In this document: one piece after another, positions 46,840 to 54,840 of the stretch
How the letters are laid out: each line of letters opens with the position of its first letter
Position numbering within the stretch: position 1 is the stretch's first letter
Assembly: GCF_027706745.1 (NCBI RefSeq)
Contig: NZ_JAQFWP010000026.1
Location: 20,751-84,750, forward strand
Direction: 5' to 3'
Source: Nocardiopsis suaedae
Lineage (GTDB): Bacteria > Actinomycetota > Actinomycetes > Streptosporangiales > Streptosporangiaceae
DNA length: 64,000 nt
Made by a program: the position numbers and the translations under genes
The notes under the pieces: generated by a model
What the model was told of the DNA's origin: nothing
Seen by the model: only the letters and a program-made list of their open reading frames with translations
Database searches by the model: none

Positions 46840-47921
46840 GCTTCAACGCCGCCGACCTGATCGCCAGGGTCGAGGACGACGCACCCGAGCACCACCCGTC
46901 GGTGGACCGGAGGGCGGAGGAGGCCGTGGTGATCGAGATGGAGCGCCCGGTGGTGCCGTTGACGTCGTGGATCGCGGACGCGATCGCGGTGTTCGGGGCG
47001 GAGCGAAAGGCGATCCAGGTTCTGACGCCGCCGACGTCCCGGTTGACGCACCCGTTGTGGGCCCTGCTGAGCGGGCCAGGGGCACGTTGGGTGGTGGAAG
47101 ACCCGGAGCGGGGCCACTTCGACGGCGTGAACGGCCTGCCGCTGGAGTGGGATGAGGCCAAGGGATTCAGGCCCATTTCCCAGACGACCGGCCCCGTCAC
47201 CCCCGTCGAAGGCTTCCAGACCGATGCTGCCCAGTCCTCTGACTCCAACGCAACACACGTCCTCCTTGACCTGACGGTCGAACACCCGGCCAGCGAGGAC
47301 CTCGTACTCGGTGGGGGGACCGAAACACTCGTCTCCACCCTGACGGGAGACCTCCCCGCCGGCTGGAGCACCAACGAACCAGCGGTGAGGGCGTGGGACC
47401 GCGAAGCGGTCACCGAGCTGTGCAAGAAGCGCGCGCCGAAGGCGTCCCGACTGTTCGTGGCGGGACCACATGGGGCAGAGCGTCCGTTCATCGGCCCGCT
47501 GACGGTGAAGCGCACACGGACAGGGCTTCTCGAAACCCTGTCCCTAGCAGTCGCAGTGCCACCGGGTGAGCCGTTCCCCCACGACGACCTGATGCGGGCA
47601 GTGGAGCTGCTTGCAGCGGAGCGCTTGATCAGGACGCTGGTGGTGAACACCCTCCCAGGACGGGCGGACCTGACCTACGAACCCCGCTGGATGGGAGCCC
47701 CGAAGCCGTTCGGCACGGCCATCGGTCATGCGCCAGTGGAGGAGATGGGTCTAGAGCACGCGATGTCGGCTCCGGTACCAGGCATCAAGCTTGGCCCGGA
47801 GGATCGTACCGCCGTCTGGTACCCCCTGAACGAGACCGATCCGAAGAGGGCGCTCAGTTCACTCCAAGAACTGACCAGTCACCTCATGGCTCCCAGCTTC
47901 AGCAGCGACGGAAAACGGTGA
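46836..47921 (+). CDS. DUF6177-like T7SS-associated protein
   Basis: The 361-aa protein begins SFNAADLIARVEDDA and contains VVIEMERPVVPLTSWIADAI and LTYEPRWMGAPKPFGTAIG. I associate these with DUF6177, found beside eccC in actinomycetes. It has no signal peptide, membrane segment or catalytic motif. GTGA overlap with the gene before it indicates coupled translation. It ends where the AT-rich toxin/immunity module begins. Confidence 0.7.
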   Translation: MSFNAADLIARVEDDAPEHHPSVDRRAEEAVVIEMERPVVPLTSWIADAIAVFGAERKAIQVLTPPTSRLTHPLWALLSGPGARWVVEDPERGHFDGVNGLPLEWDEAKGFRPISQTTGPVTPVEGFQTDAAQSSDSNATHVLLDLTVEHPASEDLVLGGGTETLVSTLTGDLPAGWSTNEPAVRAWDREAVTELCKKRAPKASRLFVAGPHGAERPFIGPLTVKRTRTGLLETLSLAVAVPPGEPFPHDDLMRAVELLAAERLIRTLVVNTLPGRADLTYEPRWMGAPKPFGTAIGHAPVEEMGLEHAMSAPVPGIKLGPEDRTAVWYPLNETDPKRALSSLQELTSHLMAPSFSSDGKR

Positions 47922-47953
47922 GGGCTAACTCATATATCAATACTTCTAGAGTC

Positions 47954-48252
47954 CTACAACATCTCCCGCAGTCAATCCGGAATCAGATCATTATCCCTTG
48001 GGTACTGCTGGAGATCCTCCAGATATGTCGCAACGACGGGTTCATTATTAAATTTAGACTTAAATTCATAATTATATTTAGTTGAGTAACGTCCATCATT
48101 CTTAACTTCAACTACCATTCCATACCCCCTTTCCTTCCTCATACATACCGTTTCGTAGATCATGCAATCTAGCAACCAGGGGTATACTTCCCCGGAATAT
48201 TTCTGTTTCGCCTTTCGCCTTTATCACCCTCCCAACTCCTTCGGCATACCCC
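47954..48252 (-). pseudogene. Degenerate YezG-type immunity gene (truncated, frameshifted)
   Basis: Two frames on the minus strand together match the intact gene at 48468. Frame one gives YAEGVGRVIKAKGETEIF and LHDLRNGMYEEGKGVW; the second gives VEVKNDGRYSTKYNYEF and TYLEDLQQYPRDNDLIPD. A stop then stands where the intact copy has Trp (IPGWLKEM there; IPD, TGA, LREML here). So it has a frameshift near 48110, a Trp-to-stop change near 47973, and no N-terminus, because a transposase remnant abuts it. The sequence is AT-rich. Confidence 0.88.
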
Positions 48253-48475
48253 CAGGGCTGATTCAAAGTCGTTGATCGTCTTAGTTTTCGCTGGTCAGGC
48301 GAGCCCGATGAGATCGAGCGGGCGAGTGAAGCATCCGTAGGAGACTCACCAGATCGCATCAGGGATGGTCGGACGCCCCAGCGTGGAGAGCAGTAGCGCG
48401 GCCAGGCTGCGCAACGTGGTGAGGTTGGTCGGCCCGTGGCCCGTGCGGACTTTGCAGGCGTCCTCGGCTACGAAC
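48253..48475 (-). mobile_element. Remnant of an ISAs1-like transposase gene and IS end
   Basis: Minus-strand translation gives AEDACKVRTGHGPTNLTTL then RSLAALLLSTLG, the C-terminal pattern of ISAs1-type transposases. A TGA interrupts it before SYGCFTRPLDLIGLA and the natural-looking stop. About 40 bp further, CAGGGCTGATTC at 48253 looks like a terminal inverted repeat. The catalytic part is missing. It lies exactly between an intact and a broken immunity gene, and its GC content is higher than both. Confidence 0.65.
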
Positions 48476-48920
48476 TCCGTTCAGTTCGCATTTCTTTGAG
48501 CCAGCCAGGGATCTGCTCTTCTTCGCGCGGAAAGTACTTCAGGTCTTCGAGGTAGGTCTGATTGGTCGGTGGCACATTGAACCGCGGGGCGTAGTTGTAA
48601 TTATAATTAACGCTGTACTTTCCGTTGCCATCAAGCAGGATTCTCATTGAATACCAAGTCCCCTTATCTTGCATGTACATTCCAACGCGAAGATCATGAA
48701 GGACTTTCAAAATTACGAAGTTACCGTTGAATTCTTTTTGGCCTCCATCTTCCATAGTGACGATGCCGTAGGTTTCCATGTATCCATGCAGGGCGTCCGC
48801 TCGAAATTTTACCTCCGACCATCCTTCAGGAAGACCACGAGCAAGAACCCGGACTGCCTCTTCAACAAGTTCCTTCTCTTCTCCAATGCCAAACTGTCCG
48901 CGATAGACCACTGCAGGCAA
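48468..48920 (-). CDS. YezG-family immunity protein (DUF600-like)
   Basis: The 150-aa protein matches the YezG layout, ending in YNYNYAPRFN, YLEDLKYFPREEEQIPGWLKEM. YezG-type proteins neutralise YeeF-like nuclease toxins secreted by type VII systems. It starts at TTG 48920, 10 bp after the toxin stop, with AGGAG 7 nt upstream overlapping the toxin end, so the pair is coupled. The gene is AT-rich. Its stop codon lies at the junction with the transposase remnant. Confidence 0.88.
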   Translation of the reverse strand: MPAVVYRGQFGIGEEKELVEEAVRVLARGLPEGWSEVKFRADALHGYMETYGIVTMEDGGQKEFNGNFVILKVLHDLRVGMYMQDKGTWYSMRILLDGNGKYSVNYNYNYAPRFNVPPTNQTYLEDLKYFPREEEQIPGWLKEMRTERSS

Positions 48921-48930
48921 CCCCTTTCTC

Positions 48931-51921
48931 CTATTTCACTTTCGGAGGTGTATTGACGTACAAGACGGGCCCGCCTACCCGCTTCTCCCCCTTGATCTCT
49001 ACTTCGTACATCACATAGATTCTATCAGGTACACGCGCCCTTCGGGCTGGATCAGTGAAGCTCTTCTCGCCCACTTCGCAAAAGATGTGTGGGATGATTT
49101 TAGCACCAGGCTCCGCTTCAACGATCTCCTCCCAGTGCATTTCGAGTTTTCTATAGTTATTCAAAGCATTGGCATCTCCCCCCAGTATTCGATTAAGGGA
49201 CGATCGCATTGAAACTTGGTTGATTCTGTCTCCAGCCCCATTCCATTCAGTTGCAATAAGATGACCCCCGTCAAATTCTTCTATCTCGTAGAGCTCCACC
49301 TCACCGGATACAGGACGCCTTCCATGCTCTTCTTCAAAATCGGAAAGGATTTTTCTATTCAGTTCTTCAAATTCCCCTTCTCCTTCGTTTCCAATCTTGC
49401 TCTGCTCAGGCCCACGGTCGTTGTTGATCCGCTCAAGCCCTCCCACATCCGTTGTATATACAGGAATGCCATTATCTCCAGTAATATAGATCCTAGTGTC
49501 GTCGACGACGTATTTAACGTTGGGGAGAGGGTTTTTCAAGTCCGGGTTCCATGGTTTCCCTTTAACTCCGGAAGGAGCATGCACCTCAACGATCTCCCCC
49601 TCCGCAGCGGTGATAAAGGTTCCTCGATAGCGCCCCCTTCTGTCATGTACTTCAAATGAAGTATAAGGATCCAATCTCGTTTTCAATGGCATCTGCCCGA
49701 ACGCCTGCCGAGCAGTCGGGGCGAGGTGACTTTCCGAAGTCGACGAAACCGAAACATACTGATCCACTCTTGCCGATGTTCGAGCTTCGTCCACATATTC
49801 CCATTGCTCACTCACAAACTTCTCCGCATCAGGCTGAGCGCCAAGAAGGCGCACTTCACCTGTTGCCTGACGGACGCCATCATCCTCCCACTCATCGTCA
49901 CTGAAAGCAGAGTGATTCGGACCTTGATCACCAGGTTCGTGGAATGAATGCGGGATAGATCCAGCCGATGATACCGAAGCAGAGGACGAATATGGCGGTT
50001 CCCCCCTTCCCGTGATTGCCCCGCCTTCATTTACTGCACTGGAATAATTATAACCATTCCCTCCATCAACAGCCTGTACTCCGTGGGCATCGGCAGCGAC
50101 CTTAGATGGCTCATGGTCATACTCGAAAACCTGGCTGGACTCAGCCTCCTGCGCCTTACTGTCCTGCGCTTCGTACTTCATCGCCTGAACAATGTCACCT
50201 GTCTCCCGACGATATTGTTCGAAGCGCTCTACATCTCCGACGCTGACGGTGTCATCAGTCTTCCTTCCCAACTCCTCTCGGTCGCCGAACACAGGGTCGG
50301 GCGACTGGCGTTCCTCAACACTCGGAACATCCGCCCTCTCCTGATCATCAGCATTGAATGAACTCTTGGGACTTTCACTCGTCGCAACGAACGGCCTGTC
50401 GACGGAGGTCTGAGGAGATGGTGCACCTATGTGCGAGCGATCATCTGAGACTGAGCGGTCACTCCGTTCGTCGGCAGAGTCAGGAGTGCTGTGTGCCGCA
50501 CCTGTGCCCTTATGCTGCGGGTCCGCAGTCCCCTGCCCCTGGGGCAGGGGGTTCTGCGGCTGGTTCCCGTTCGGCTGCGAGTTTTCGACCTTGTTATCGA
50601 GCTGGTTAACCGAGGACGAGATGTTCTCCGCCCCGGGCTGCTGACCGCTCCCCGGCCCGCTGCCGGACGACGAAGTCGACCCGTTCTCCCACTGTGTCTG
50701 ACCACCCCACGTGGGCGGCGTGGTTCCACTTCGCAGCTGGGGCACCAGGGACTGTACACGCCCCTGGAGCCGTGTCCCCAGGATATGTTCGACATCCACG
50801 CCCGGAATCTTCTTGCCGACGCCCGTAGCGACGGAGGCCACCTTTCCTAGCGACAGCGCTCTCCCCGCAGCAGCACCAGCCACAGCCATGCCTGTGTTAC
50901 CCAGGCCAACACCGACCGCATGACCGGGATCGTCGTCCAACTCCGTCCACGGAAAGAACTCGTGAGCCTGGTCCCGATAATGCGTGGTCATGACGTCCAG
51001 GCCCCAACGCGACGGGTACAGGGTTCCCTCTTCGAACCCGATGCCCAAACTGTTACCCGCTTTGGTCCCGACCTCGATGGCGAAGTCCGTGTAGAATTCA
51101 CCCCTATTACCCAAAGCCTCCCAGTGGTCCATCGTCCACCCGTTCTCCGGGTGGTAGTAACCCGTGGAAGCGAGAAACGTCGCGCCCAGGGTCATCGCCA
51201 TCCCGGGCCCGGCGGTCTCCGACAAACCACGCGTCAACCCGCCCAAGAACTGCCAGGTGTCGGAATAGACAAAGGCGCTGTACTCAGGAACCTCGTTCAA
51301 GGCGGAGTCCATGGTGACGCCGTACTCGATGACGCCGTCCTTCTCCTGCGCATCGCCGTCGACGGGAACGAACGTCGTCCCCCCGAACAAGCCCGTAATC
51401 GCATTCGCGCATTCGCGCTCCGCCTCTTGGAACGAGGTCACAAGGCGGTTCGCCTGCACCTTCAGGTTGACGTTCTCGTCGACGAGGTCACTATCGTCGT
51501 TCCAGTCATCACCGGCACCGTCGACGAACTCCTGAGCCGTCCCACGCAGTTCGAGCAACTGCCCCTTGAGCCGATCCGCCTCCTCCGAGAACTTCTGGAG
51601 GGCCCCCGCGGCGGCGGCCATCATTCCGCCGATCTCGCCCCCCAGGTCCGCGATCGGATTCGCCGCCCTGAGGAGCCGATCCGACTCCGGAGCGGTGTAC
51701 ACACCCGCCAGGGCCTGCCAGACGCTCTTGATGTCCTGCCCTGCGGACTCGATCCCCGCCCCAGCCGAGCCCGTACCGGAAGCCGCATCGGACAAGACCT
51801 CAGGGGCCGTTCCCGGAATCGGAATCGCTTCCGGAACGATCAGCGTCCCAGGGTCCAGGTTCATGTGCTGCATCGTGGTGGTGCCGGAGCCGCTGGTACC
51901 GGAGGTTGGGGGTGCTTCCAT
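48931..51921 (-). CDS. T7SS polymorphic toxin with C-terminal DNA/RNA nuclease domain
   Basis: The 996-aa protein has an N-terminal helical ESX-like targeting region (about 45-200), a middle with hydrophobic Gly/Ala stretches (about 260-430), a Ser/Gln/Gly/Asn-rich linker (about 440-700) and a C-terminal nuclease of the Endonuclease_NS_2/YeeF type. The active-site motif is EEFDGGHLIATEW (catalytic His887) followed by INQVSMRSSLNR and NNYRKLEMHWEE. The first part is GC-rich like the chromosome; roughly from residue 490 to the end it is AT-rich. No signal peptide is present, as expected for T7SS cargo. GGGAAGG precedes the ATG. Confidence 0.9.
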   Translation of the reverse strand: MEAPPTSGTSGSGTTTMQHMNLDPGTLIVPEAIPIPGTAPEVLSDAASGTGSAGAGIESAGQDIKSVWQALAGVYTAPESDRLLRAANPIADLGGEIGGMMAAAAGALQKFSEEADRLKGQLLELRGTAQEFVDGAGDDWNDDSDLVDENVNLKVQANRLVTSFQEAERECANAITGLFGGTTFVPVDGDAQEKDGVIEYGVTMDSALNEVPEYSAFVYSDTWQFLGGLTRGLSETAGPGMAMTLGATFLASTGYYHPENGWTMDHWEALGNRGEFYTDFAIEVGTKAGNSLGIGFEEGTLYPSRWGLDVMTTHYRDQAHEFFPWTELDDDPGHAVGVGLGNTGMAVAGAAAGRALSLGKVASVATGVGKKIPGVDVEHILGTRLQGRVQSLVPQLRSGTTPPTWGGQTQWENGSTSSSGSGPGSGQQPGAENISSSVNQLDNKVENSQPNGNQPQNPLPQGQGTADPQHKGTGAAHSTPDSADERSDRSVSDDRSHIGAPSPQTSVDRPFVATSESPKSSFNADDQERADVPSVEERQSPDPVFGDREELGRKTDDTVSVGDVERFEQYRRETGDIVQAMKYEAQDSKAQEAESSQVFEYDHEPSKVAADAHGVQAVDGGNGYNYSSAVNEGGAITGRGEPPYSSSASVSSAGSIPHSFHEPGDQGPNHSAFSDDEWEDDGVRQATGEVRLLGAQPDAEKFVSEQWEYVDEARTSARVDQYVSVSSTSESHLAPTARQAFGQMPLKTRLDPYTSFEVHDRRGRYRGTFITAAEGEIVEVHAPSGVKGKPWNPDLKNPLPNVKYVVDDTRIYITGDNGIPVYTTDVGGLERINNDRGPEQSKIGNEGEGEFEELNRKILSDFEEEHGRRPVSGEVELYEIEEFDGGHLIATEWNGAGDRINQVSMRSSLNRILGGDANALNNYRKLEMHWEEIVEAEPGAKIIPHIFCEVGEKSFTDPARRARVPDRIYVMYEVEIKGEKRVGGPVLYVNTPPKVK

Positions 51922-51965
51922 GGCCTTCCCTGTAAACAGTCGATGGGCGCGGGAGAGGGGCTCGG

Positions 51966-52304
51966 TCAGAGTTCGATGCCGGTCGTACCGCCGACACGGC
52001 TCTGGGCCCGCTCGGCCATCTCCGTGTCTCCGTCGATGTAGGCCTGTACGGCTTCGCTGCATCCGACGGTCGCCCTGACGGTCTTCGACGTCATCTGCTG
52101 GCTCAGGTTGCTGATCTGGTCGAAGAGCTCGCTGACCGCCGTATTGACGACCCCGCTCCCGGACGCGCTCATGGCGTCGGACAGCGAGGTGAGGCCGTTG
52201 TTCGTCGAGCCGGTGAGCCCGTCTCCGCTTCCGTCTCCCATGACCGCGCCGACTTTGCCAAGGACGGTGCTGACCCCGACGGGATCGATGTCCCAGCCGC
52301 TCAT
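51966..52304 (-). CDS. DUF6507 / ESX-like small protein
   Basis: The 112-aa helical protein (MSGWDIDPVGVSTVLGKVG; LFDQISNLSQQMTSKTVRA) is about the size of a WXG100 protein and lies directly upstream of the toxin gene, 44 bp away. It is probably a partner or chaperone that presents the toxin to the secretion machine. Its ATG overlaps the preceding gene's stop (ATGA). Confidence 0.75.
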   Translation of the reverse strand: MSGWDIDPVGVSTVLGKVGAVMGDGSGDGLTGSTNNGLTSLSDAMSASGSGVVNTAVSELFDQISNLSQQMTSKTVRATVGCSEAVQAYIDGDTEMAERAQSRVGGTTGIEL

Positions 52305-52705
52305 TGCGTTACCTCCGTGTCAGGGGTGACGTCTCCGCCGTCCGGCCTCGATCGCGGCCGTCCGAACCGGTGCGCACGGAAGTCGGCCGGAGGCTGCGCA
52401 GGCTCCGTCCGACCGGTTTCGGCCAACCCCGCTTGGTACCGGGCCACACTCGCGTCGAGCTGCGCGAGAGAGGTCATCATCTCGCTTATGGCGTCATTCA
52501 TGCTGGTCAGGACCTGTTCTGGAACGCGAGAGACAATCGGCTGCTCTGGAGGTTGAGGCTGATGCTCCTCATCTGGAAGCTCGTCGGCTTCCCGCGGAGC
52601 GGGTGATGTTGCTTCACGGTGCGCTTCGCCCTCCCCGACCAGCTCAAACTTCATCCCGAGTGCCCCCACTGTGTCCCTGATGCGGCCTGTGCCCCCGTCT
52701 GCCAC
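52301..52705 (-). CDS. Small helical protein heading the toxin operon
   Basis: The 134-aa product has a Pro/Glu-rich stretch then a helix with a coiled-coil look (VLTSMNDAISEMMTSLAQLD, ARYQAGLAETGR). GTG at 52705 is assumed; MKFELVGEG at 52652 is an alternative. It overlaps the DUF6507 gene by 4 nt. A divergent promoter region of 153 bp separates it from the WXG100-like pair. The role is probably cargo pairing, by context. Confidence 0.6.
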   Translation of the reverse strand: MADGGTGRIRDTVGALGMKFELVGEGEAHREATSPAPREADELPDEEHQPQPPEQPIVSRVPEQVLTSMNDAISEMMTSLAQLDASVARYQAGLAETGRTEPAQPPADFRAHRFGRPRSRPDGGDVTPDTEVTQ

Positions 52706-52858
52706 GCGTCCCGCATTATGCCTATGCTTGACCACGAAAGGTGAGGGCTCCCCTACGGGATGCGGGATGCCCGAAACGTGCGCGACTCGGGGCCGTGGGT
52801 TCGTCCTCGGTGTGGATCGACCCGATGAGCTGCGATGACGTGAGGAGCGACCGAACAC

Positions 52859-53188
52859 ATGTCACGTTGGGACGTCGGCGACCAGACCCTGACGACCTTG
52901 GCCAGCCGTACCTCCACCTCGACCGACGAGCTGAGCGGGCTCATCCAGCAGCTGATCTCCGCCGCCGAACCGCTGGCCGGGAAGTTCAACGGTGCGGGCA
53001 AGGCCGCCTTCGACTCCTTCAAGGCGCGCTCCGAGCAGATCACCGCCGACCTCAATGCCGGCCTCGGCTCCATCAACGAAGGCCAGCGCGGCATGGACGG
53101 CGCCTTCCGCACGGGTGCCCAGGGCATGGCCGACGACGCCAACCGGAACATGTCCACCGCCAACTTCGACGCCGCGAAGTTCAAGTAG
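52859..53188 (+). CDS. WXG100-like ESX protein 1
   Basis: The 109-aa all-helical protein has the helix-turn-helix size of EsxA/EsxB (STDELSGLIQQLISAAEPL, FNGAGKAAFDSFKARSEQIT). The turn reads FNG instead of WxG. It likely pairs with the product of the next gene and is exported by EccC. GAGGAG lies about 12 nt before the ATG. Confidence 0.85.
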   Translation: MSRWDVGDQTLTTLASRTSTSTDELSGLIQQLISAAEPLAGKFNGAGKAAFDSFKARSEQITADLNAGLGSINEGQRGMDGAFRTGAQGMADDANRNMSTANFDAAKFK

Positions 53189-53309
53189 GCGTCCGAGCAG
53201 GCACCAGGACCACCAGGTCACCGCGCCGACGGACACGACACCTCACCGGCGGACTCGACGGCCCCGCCCCCTCCACCGCCATCCCGACCTCGCCTAGGAG
53301 CACCACGCC

Positions 53310-53615
53310 ATGAGCGGCAATGGACGCAACAGCTACGACATGGGCGCCTCCCAAGAGGCGCAGGGCAACATCCACACCGTGATGGCCCGCCTGGAGCAGA
53401 TCATCGGCGACCGCGACACCGACGTCTCCAGCGCCATGGCCGACTTCGAGGCCACCGGCGTCTCCGACGAGTACAGCGCCAAAGAGCTCAAGTGGCACAA
53501 CGCCGCCAACGAGGTCCGCGACATCATCCGGCTCGTCCGCACGACGCTGGAGGAGAACGACGGCACCGCCCAGACCGCGCTCGGCCGCGCATCCTCGGCC
53601 GTGCAGTCCATCTGA
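53310..53615 (+). CDS. WXG100-like ESX protein 2
   Basis: The 101-aa helical partner has ASQEAQGNIHTVMARLEQII, DFEATGVSDEYSAKEL and KWHNAANEVRDII. The turn contains FEATG rather than WxG. It resembles the EsxA/EsxB-like partner of 52859 in size, position and predicted helices. It follows that gene by 121 bp. Confidence 0.85.
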   Translation: MSGNGRNSYDMGASQEAQGNIHTVMARLEQIIGDRDTDVSSAMADFEATGVSDEYSAKELKWHNAANEVRDIIRLVRTTLEENDGTAQTALGRASSAVQSI

Positions 53616-53799
53616 GTCGCCGCCCGCCCAAGGTGACCAGGGCCCCCGGGCCACCGAGCCTTAAGGGCGGATCGCTCCTTGTCGCGGCCTTCCGCTACGG
53701 TGCGGGAGGCCGCAGCGGCGTCTCCACCCCCGCATCACCCCGTGAGCGCCGCATGCGCCTCCGCCCCGCCCGACGCGACGAACAGAAGGACCCCTCCCC

Positions 53800-54771
53800 G
53801 TGGCGCGCGATTACGACAGCCAACTCCTGGAGTCCATCGCGGTCCGCCGCAAACGGCTCCGGGAGGCCGTCGTCTTCGGCCCCCAGCGCAGCAGGCGCCG
53901 CCTCGACGAGCACATCACCAAGCTCATCACCGGCCTGGTCCTCACCGCCGTCGGGTGCGCCGGTTCGGTCGGCTGGTCCTACCTGCAGAGCCAGCTCCAG
54001 TCCCAGGAGGAGGAACAGGCCCGCGAAGCGGCCGGTCCCCCCGCCGTCGGTTCGGCCCCCTTCCCCGCCGACTGGGTCGGCAGCGAGGTCACCTTCGACA
54101 TGCTCCGCACCGAGCTGGACGCCTCCGACATCCCGCCCGCCATGTACGTGCTCCCCGGCGACTCGCGCCCCGACCCGGGCGAGGTGGACTCCTACTTCCT
54201 CCTGACCGCCGAGGAGGAGGGCTACATCTCCGCCGGGATCGTCGAGTACGAGCAGGGCCGCACGGGCGTGGAGTTCCAGTCCGAGGACGAGGCCGCGCGC
54301 TGGCTGTTCCAAGAGCTGGTGATCCAGGACTCCGCGCCCCGGACGCTCTCGGCGCAGGAGCGGCAGGAGGCCCAGGAACTCGGCGACTCCCTCGTCTCCA
54401 CCGCGGAGGAGGGCCTGTCCGGCGGAGGCGAGTCGACCAAGGTGACCCTGGAGCGCGGCCAGCTCGTCGACGCGTTCGGCCACGAGAGCGGGTCGCTCGT
54501 GTTCCCCGACGGCCTGCCCTTCGAGGAGCGCGGGCTCCCCGACTTCGTCCGGGCCGACGGCTCCCCCGACACCTACCACCGCTACCGTGTCACCTACCCC
54601 TTCCAGGTCTCGGCGTCGCACTCGCCCCGCTCGGAGGACGGCCCCGGCGGCGGGCTGCGCTTCCGGATCGACCCCGGCGGCTTCTCCGAGCCCCCCGAGC
54701 TGCCGAGCATCCGCTGGCTCCTCCGCAACGGCTACTTGGAGCGCGTCGAGGCCGAGGAGGTCCCCGCGTGA
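53800..54771 (+). CDS. Membrane-anchored TNT-domain protein of the T7SS locus
   Basis: The 323-aa protein has a basic cytoplasmic N-terminus, one membrane helix (41-62), an acidic linker and mid-domain, and a C-terminal region (219-316) with the layout of the tuberculosis necrotizing toxin NAD-glycohydrolase: RGQLVDAFG, FPDGLPFEERGLP, YHRYRVTYPFQVS, GPGGGLRF, LLRNGYLERV. Where active TNT domains have the catalytic Gln before PGGG, this reads SEDGPGGG, so activity is doubtful. The topology would place the domain outside the membrane. It starts at GTG 53800, between ESX-like genes and eccD. Confidence 0.75.
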   Translation: MARDYDSQLLESIAVRRKRLREAVVFGPQRSRRRLDEHITKLITGLVLTAVGCAGSVGWSYLQSQLQSQEEEQAREAAGPPAVGSAPFPADWVGSEVTFDMLRTELDASDIPPAMYVLPGDSRPDPGEVDSYFLLTAEEEGYISAGIVEYEQGRTGVEFQSEDEAARWLFQELVIQDSAPRTLSAQERQEAQELGDSLVSTAEEGLSGGGESTKVTLERGQLVDAFGHESGSLVFPDGLPFEERGLPDFVRADGSPDTYHRYRVTYPFQVSASHSPRSEDGPGGGLRFRIDPGGFSEPPELPSIRWLLRNGYLERVEAEEVPA

Positions 54772-54840
54772 CGGCGCGCCGCGACCGCCGGGCGGCAACG
54801 CCGTGACCACCGCCGACGAGAACTGTGGAGAAGGACCGCG

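Noticed and set aside
48108..48359. Stand-alone 83-codon gene
   Set aside because: It is a composite of the transposase-remnant end and one frame of the broken YezG gene.
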